From NCBI GenBank assembly GCA_934293005.1, contig CAKQYA010000030.1, forward strand, positions 1 through 28,188: DNA of 28,188 nucleotides. The letters run 5' to 3'. Positions within the stretch are counted from its first letter, which is position 1. Each line of letters starts with the position of its first letter. This stretch comes from an uncultured Bacteroidaceae bacterium (lineage in GTDB: Bacteria; Bacteroidota; Bacteroidia; Bacteroidales; Bacteroidaceae). This document shows, piece by piece, positions 24,994-28,188 of this stretch. Both the position numbers and the translations under genes were made by a program. Under the pieces are notes generated by a model that saw nothing but the letters and a program-made list of their open reading frames with translations, was not told the DNA's origin and did not search any database.

Positions 24994-25626
24994 ATGTATA
25001 TGACTAAATTATTTTACCGTGCTTCATTGGTGCCGACCGATGGCAATTTCATGTCTTTATTCGTCAAAAAAGGAGGTAAGGATACTTGGCAAAGTATCCT
25101 AATATACTTTTTTATGGGTGCCACAGAGCAGCTTTTCCGTATCATCCAGTCAATTCCTTCACCAAAGGCAGAGCCTTTCAAAGTATGGATGGCACAGGTG
25201 GCAAGCTCTCGTTTGGAACAGATGCAGGATCCAGAAAAGAGCATAGACCAGGCCATCGTTGACTACAAGCGTTTGGGATATTCAGATGCTTGGATAAACC
25301 AGCGTATTAAGTCTATAGAAATAAGGAAGGAACTCACTGACGAGTTGGAGCGTACGGGCGTTCAGCAAGTTCTGCAATATGCATCTCTCACCGACATCAT
25401 CACTCGCGAGTGGAGCGGAATGACAACCAAACAGTACAAGAGTTTCAAAGGTCTGAAGAAAGAAAGTCTGCGCGACAATATGACCAACATGGAAATAGCC
25501 CTCAATATGCTTGCCGAGGCATCTGCCACGGAGCTGTCCAAACAGCGCAATCGTGGTATCACGACACGTCGTCAACCTAATGAAGAAGGCAAGGGACTTC
25601 AAGAATCGCTCCTTTGTCAAGGATAA
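24994..25626 (+). pseudogene. Truncated DinD/BRO-family gene fragment
   Basis: From about 25117 to 25550 the frame encodes the C-terminal half of a DNA-damage-inducible D (DinD, BRO-type) protein: LFRIIQSIPSPKAEPFKVW, SIDQAIVDYKRLGYSDAWI, LTDELERTGVQQ, YKSFKGLKKESLRDNMTNME and LAEASATELSKQRN. The N-terminal BRO domain of about 90 residues is missing and is replaced by unrelated codons from 24994 that include a hairpin (25079-25100). After SKQRN the family sequence breaks off and the frame runs into transposase DNA in the wrong phase, ending at 25626. I regard it as a non-functional remnant. The 210-codon frame itself is intact, so expression of a truncated protein is not excluded. Confidence 0.8.
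25079..25100. repeat. Hairpin at the upstream edge of the DinD fragment
   Basis: A 9-bp perfect stem (AGGATACTT with AAGTATCCT) and GGCA loop resemble the palindrome at 14478-14497 (GATACTTGGCCAAGTATC). It lies where DinD similarity is lost and may mark a rearrangement junction. Confidence 0.6.
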
Positions 25627-26365
25627 GACTCTGAAGGATAGAAACGCTCAGTTTAAGAAAATCCAAGAAATTCGTTAGGAGTGTGAAACTTATGGCATTC
25701 CAATATTCAGTATTGACACAAAGAAGAAGGAGATGATTGGCAACTTCAAACGTCAAGGCACAGTCTCTTGCAAGGGGAAGCCTAAGGCTTATGACCATGA
25801 TTTCAAGAGCTTTTCGGATGGAATCATAGTCCCTCATGGCATCTATGATGTCGGAGCTAATACTGGCTATTTAACATTGGGGGTTAGCCATGACACCGCT
25901 GAGTTCGTCTGTGACAATTTCATTCATATTTGGCAACAATTCCTCCAATGGAAATACCCAAATGCCCACACAATCTGTATTCTCTGTGATGGTGGCGGTT
26001 CTAATGCATGTTCGCACCATATAGTAAAACAAGCTTTGATGAAGTTGGCTTCAACCATAGGGGTAAATATCATCATGGTACATTACCCTCCATATTGCTC
26101 CAAATACAATCCTATAGAGCATTGCATGTTTGGACCAATTTCAAGAAGTTGGAGTGGCGCACCACTCTTGTCCATTGAGAATGCAAGAACGAGAGCAGAG
26201 GCTACCGTCACAAAGAAAGGACTCTCCATTATCGCTACAATAAATCAAAGAACGTATGAAACGAAAAGACCCATTGAAGAATCTTACGAATCAAACAAAA
26301 GCAAACGTATCATTTTTGATGATGAGCTCTCCAAATGGAACTATCTCGTCAAATGTTGCTCTTAA
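25553..26365 (+). pseudogene. ISAzo13-family transposase remnant with in-frame stop
   Basis: The C-terminal part of a DDE transposase of the ISAzo13 family. Reading in the frame of ATG 25580, it shows SRHVVNLMKKA, DRNAQFKKIQEIR, an amber codon at 25676-25678, then ECETYGIPIFSIDTKKKEMIG, HDFKSFSDGIIVPHGIYD, ILCDGGGSNACSHH, HYPPYCSKYNPIEH and FDDELSKWNY. The catalytic acidic residues in SIDTKKKE, CDGGGSN and NPIEH are still present, so inactivation is by loss of the N-terminal half and the nonsense codon. An ATG at 25733 could start a fragment of 210 residues. No terminal inverted repeats or target duplication could be identified. It abuts the DinD fragment, so the insertion or a deletion joined the two. 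Confidence 0.88.
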
Positions 26366-26464
26366 CCGCAGAAAACTACGGAAGTTATTATTTACACATT
26401 ACTAAGCAGAAAATCGACATGTGTCTTATGGATGTTTGCTTATCCACGAAGATGTTCATCTCAT

Positions 26465-27169
26465 TCATGCCCATTTGAAATTCTCTTTTCCTGCTCCAAT
26501 TTCAAAGTGGAGCTTGGCTATGCCAAGGTCCATTTGTGTATAGCCTATCATCGAGAAGCCTCTTGTGGCTTTGACCCTTGGCTGTTCATTGCCGGATGGG
26601 CTTATGTATTCAAACGTGAACTTCTGCTGATGTACTGCAGTAGGGGCGAGCAGGGCTGCTTTCACACCATCGTGAAACCATTGCGGAGCATTCTTGCTGC
26701 CTTTTGTCACTTCGTTTTCGGTCTTTCTTTTCTTGTGGTTCGGACCTTGGCTTTCACCATAGCCTAAGGCTATCACGCATGCTATTTTATCGTCAGAGTG
26801 GAGATTGTAGGCTTTTTTGACTTTGTTGTATGTAAGGCCAACCCAGCATGTGTTGAGTCCAATCTGTTGAGCCAGAAGCACAAGTCGTTCGCCGTAATAA
26901 CCTATGCGCTCGTCAAGGTCGTCGCTTTTCGTTCCAGCCATTACAAGGTAATTTTCTACTCCTGTGAACACTCCGTATGACATCATGCCAGAGAAAGCCT
27001 TAGGTTCGTTTGTGATGAGTTGTATGTTGAGACGTCCCAATTTGTTGCATTCGCCTATCTCTTTTTGAAGTGTTTGTATGATGTCGGCAGAGAGGGGCTT
27101 GCGAATGTATTTCCGCACGCTGTGTCGCGCCTCAATAGCTTCTGCAAGTGTCATGTGTATATTCATCAT
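26465..27169 (-). CDS. Nitroreductase-family flavoprotein (TM1586 type)
   Basis: A 234-residue FMN-dependent oxidoreductase of the nitroreductase superfamily, most like the TM1586-type group. It opens with MTLAEAIEARHSVRKYIRKPL, in which the RHSVRKY segment is the usual flavin-contacting start. GYYGERLVLLAQQIGLNTCWVGL forms the central helix and strand, followed by IACVIALGYGE and the C-terminal ALLAPTAVHQQKFTFEY, where an APTAVHQQ-type motif is typical. The physiological substrate is unknown. Two adjacent ATG codons (27169 and 27166) are both possible starts after an A-rich leader. It begins 24 bases after the GH2 stop on the same strand, so it is very likely the second gene of that operon. 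Confidence 0.88.
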   Translation of the reverse strand: MMNIHMTLAEAIEARHSVRKYIRKPLSADIIQTLQKEIGECNKLGRLNIQLITNEPKAFSGMMSYGVFTGVENYLVMAGTKSDDLDERIGYYGERLVLLAQQIGLNTCWVGLTYNKVKKAYNLHSDDKIACVIALGYGESQGPNHKKRKTENEVTKGSKNAPQWFHDGVKAALLAPTAVHQQKFTFEYISPSGNEQPRVKATRGFSMIGYTQMDLGIAKLHFEIGAGKENFKWA

Positions 27170-27193
27170 TTTTGTTTGTTTATGATGTGTTGT

Positions 27194-28188
27194 TCATCTT
27201 TGTGCCGTGACAGACACTGCTGTTGTTCCTGATATGCCTAATTTTGCGGATGACGCCTTGATTGTGGCCTTGCCAGCATTCATTCCGCTCTTTACGACAA
27301 TGATTGCTCGTCCTTTGTATGTTGTCACATTTGCAGAGGTCTTAGGCTCAATGTCTTTCAGATTTGCAGAGGCAGCTGCAAGGAGCGAGGCTTTGCCATA
27401 CACGCTTATTGTCAGTTGGATGTCTGCATCTGACACGACATTTCCTTTGGCATCAGTCACCTCGAGCGTGACATAGGCAAGGTCTTGCCCGTTTGCGTGT
27501 ATTTGTCTGCGGTCTGGTGTGAGCCTAATGGCTGCAGGCATTCCGCTTGTGCGCAGTATGCTTTCCTTCACTTCGTTGCCATCTGCATCAAGCGACACAG
27601 CTTTAAGGGTGCCTGGCTGATATTGCAGAGGGATGACAGCCTTGTATTGTGTGGCCATGCTGACATTCCTTTCCGCCACGAGACTGTCGTTGAGGTACAG
27701 GCGCACCTTTGGTGCTTTGGTGTATATTTCGGCTTCGATGGTCTTGTCTTCCCATCCGTTCCAGTTCCACGACTCCCATGTGGGCCATACAGACCACTGC
27801 GTTTCTGTGACATGTCCGTTGCGGTAGTTGTCGGGCTCTTTCACAGCAAGGTAGATGTCTGGAGAGCCATCCTTAGCGTTCCACAGCATGTCGCGGTAGT
27901 GCGATATAGGTTTGCGCCAGCCGGTGATGTCGACATCGCCGCAATATGTCCCGTGGTAAGGGAAGTGCTTGGCTTGGTAGTGCTCGCCACGGTGTTCTCC
28001 TTCGTAATGGAACTGCCCGATGGACGACTCGCCGAGATAGTCGAGTCCTGTCCAAACCATGTCGCCAATGATGTATGGACGCTCAGATGTGTGTTTCCAA
28101 TTGGAGAACGCGTCGCGCGGATAACTCTCTGTCTGCCACATCACACGTTCGGGGCATCGCAGGTGGTCGCTTTCTGCCTTGTGCATCA
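27194..28188 (-). CDS. GH2 beta-galactosidase, C-terminal part (cut by window edge)
   Basis: The last 331 or so residues of a glycoside hydrolase family 2 enzyme; the N-terminus lies beyond 28188. The catalytic barrel end shows HLRCPERVMWQTESYPRDAF, where the Glu of QTESYP is the expected nucleophile, then DMVWTGLDYLGE. A DUF4982-like module (about YLAVKEPDNYRNG to AVSLDADGNEV) and an invasin/Big-like beta domain (about AIRLTPDRRQIHANGQDL to SVTAQR) follow, as in many Bacteroidota GH2 enzymes. Beta-galactosidase is the commonest activity of this architecture, but beta-glucuronidase or others are possible. It is followed closely by the nitroreductase gene. Confidence 0.9.
   Translation of the reverse strand, partial: MHKAESDHLRCPERVMWQTESYPRDAFSNWKHTSERPYIIGDMVWTGLDYLGESSIGQFHYEGEHRGEHYQAKHFPYHGTYCGDVDITGWRKPISHYRDMLWNAKDGSPDIYLAVKEPDNYRNGHVTETQWSVWPTWESWNWNGWEDKTIEAEIYTKAPKVRLYLNDSLVAERNVSMATQYKAVIPLQYQPGTLKAVSLDADGNEVKESILRTSGMPAAIRLTPDRRQIHANGQDLAYVTLEVTDAKGNVVSDADIQLTISVYGKASLLAAASANLKDIEPKTSANVTTYKGRAIIVVKSGMNAGKATIKASSAKLGISGTTAVSVTAQR

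Noticed and set aside
1..28188. CRISPR arrays, tRNA, rRNA or prophage genes
   Set aside because: No regularly spaced repeats, cloverleaf sequences, rRNA motifs or phage structural genes were recognised.

Overview
The window looks like a chromosomal segment of a Prevotella-type member of the Bacteroidales. This rests on gene content (SusCD-free glycan enzymes, a DPP5-type S9 peptidase, Bacteroidota-type YidC, an AddAB-like pair with very diverged subunits), on A-rich translation starts without a Shine-Dalgarno sequence, and on several exact copies of the Bacteroidota -7 promoter box TAnnTTTG. I recognise no plasmid, phage, tRNA, rRNA or CRISPR feature. Identifications come from reading the proteins and from recalled family sequences; no search was run.

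Layout. Positions 1-573 are non-coding and hairpin-rich, ending in a strong terminator for a secreted GH31 alpha-glycosidase (574-3018, -). Next comes an unusual membrane-tethered AraC-type regulator with a periplasmic propeller-like sensor and no kinase or receiver (3610-5259, -). Both are embedded in intergenic DNA carrying copies of a dispersed structured repeat with near-perfect 20-bp terminal inverted repeats. A peptide-utilisation block follows on the minus strand: yidC (11480-13384), then dpp5 (9216-11375), an MFS transporter resembling animal MFSD1 (7622-9028) and a POT-family peptide transporter (6009-7595). A small secreted DUF1573 protein (13783-14205, +) diverges from yidC.

The middle holds a minus-strand run of addA-like helicase-nuclease (18915-22478), addB-like Fe-S nuclease (15531-18791) and ribonuclease Z (14527-15441). 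Divergent from addA is a secreted GH35 beta-galactosidase (22821-24980, +). Behind it lies a scar: a DinD/BRO-family fragment joined to the C-terminal half of an ISAzo13-family transposase that carries an in-frame stop (24994-26365). The right end has a TM1586-type nitroreductase (26465-27169, -) tightly downstream of a GH2 beta-galactosidase cut by the window edge (27194-28188, -).

How it fits together. The GH31, GH35 and GH2 enzymes point to side-chain trimming of plant or host glycans, and the AraC-type sensor beside the GH31 gene is a plausible local regulator. DPP5 would release dipeptides in the periplasm, and the two adjacent transporters are candidates for bringing them in. The dpp5 start codon lies between two long perfect-arm hairpins, which is the most striking regulatory-looking structure here. 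The dispersed repeat, with a covarying stem and a conserved reading frame, is the other main unexplained signal.
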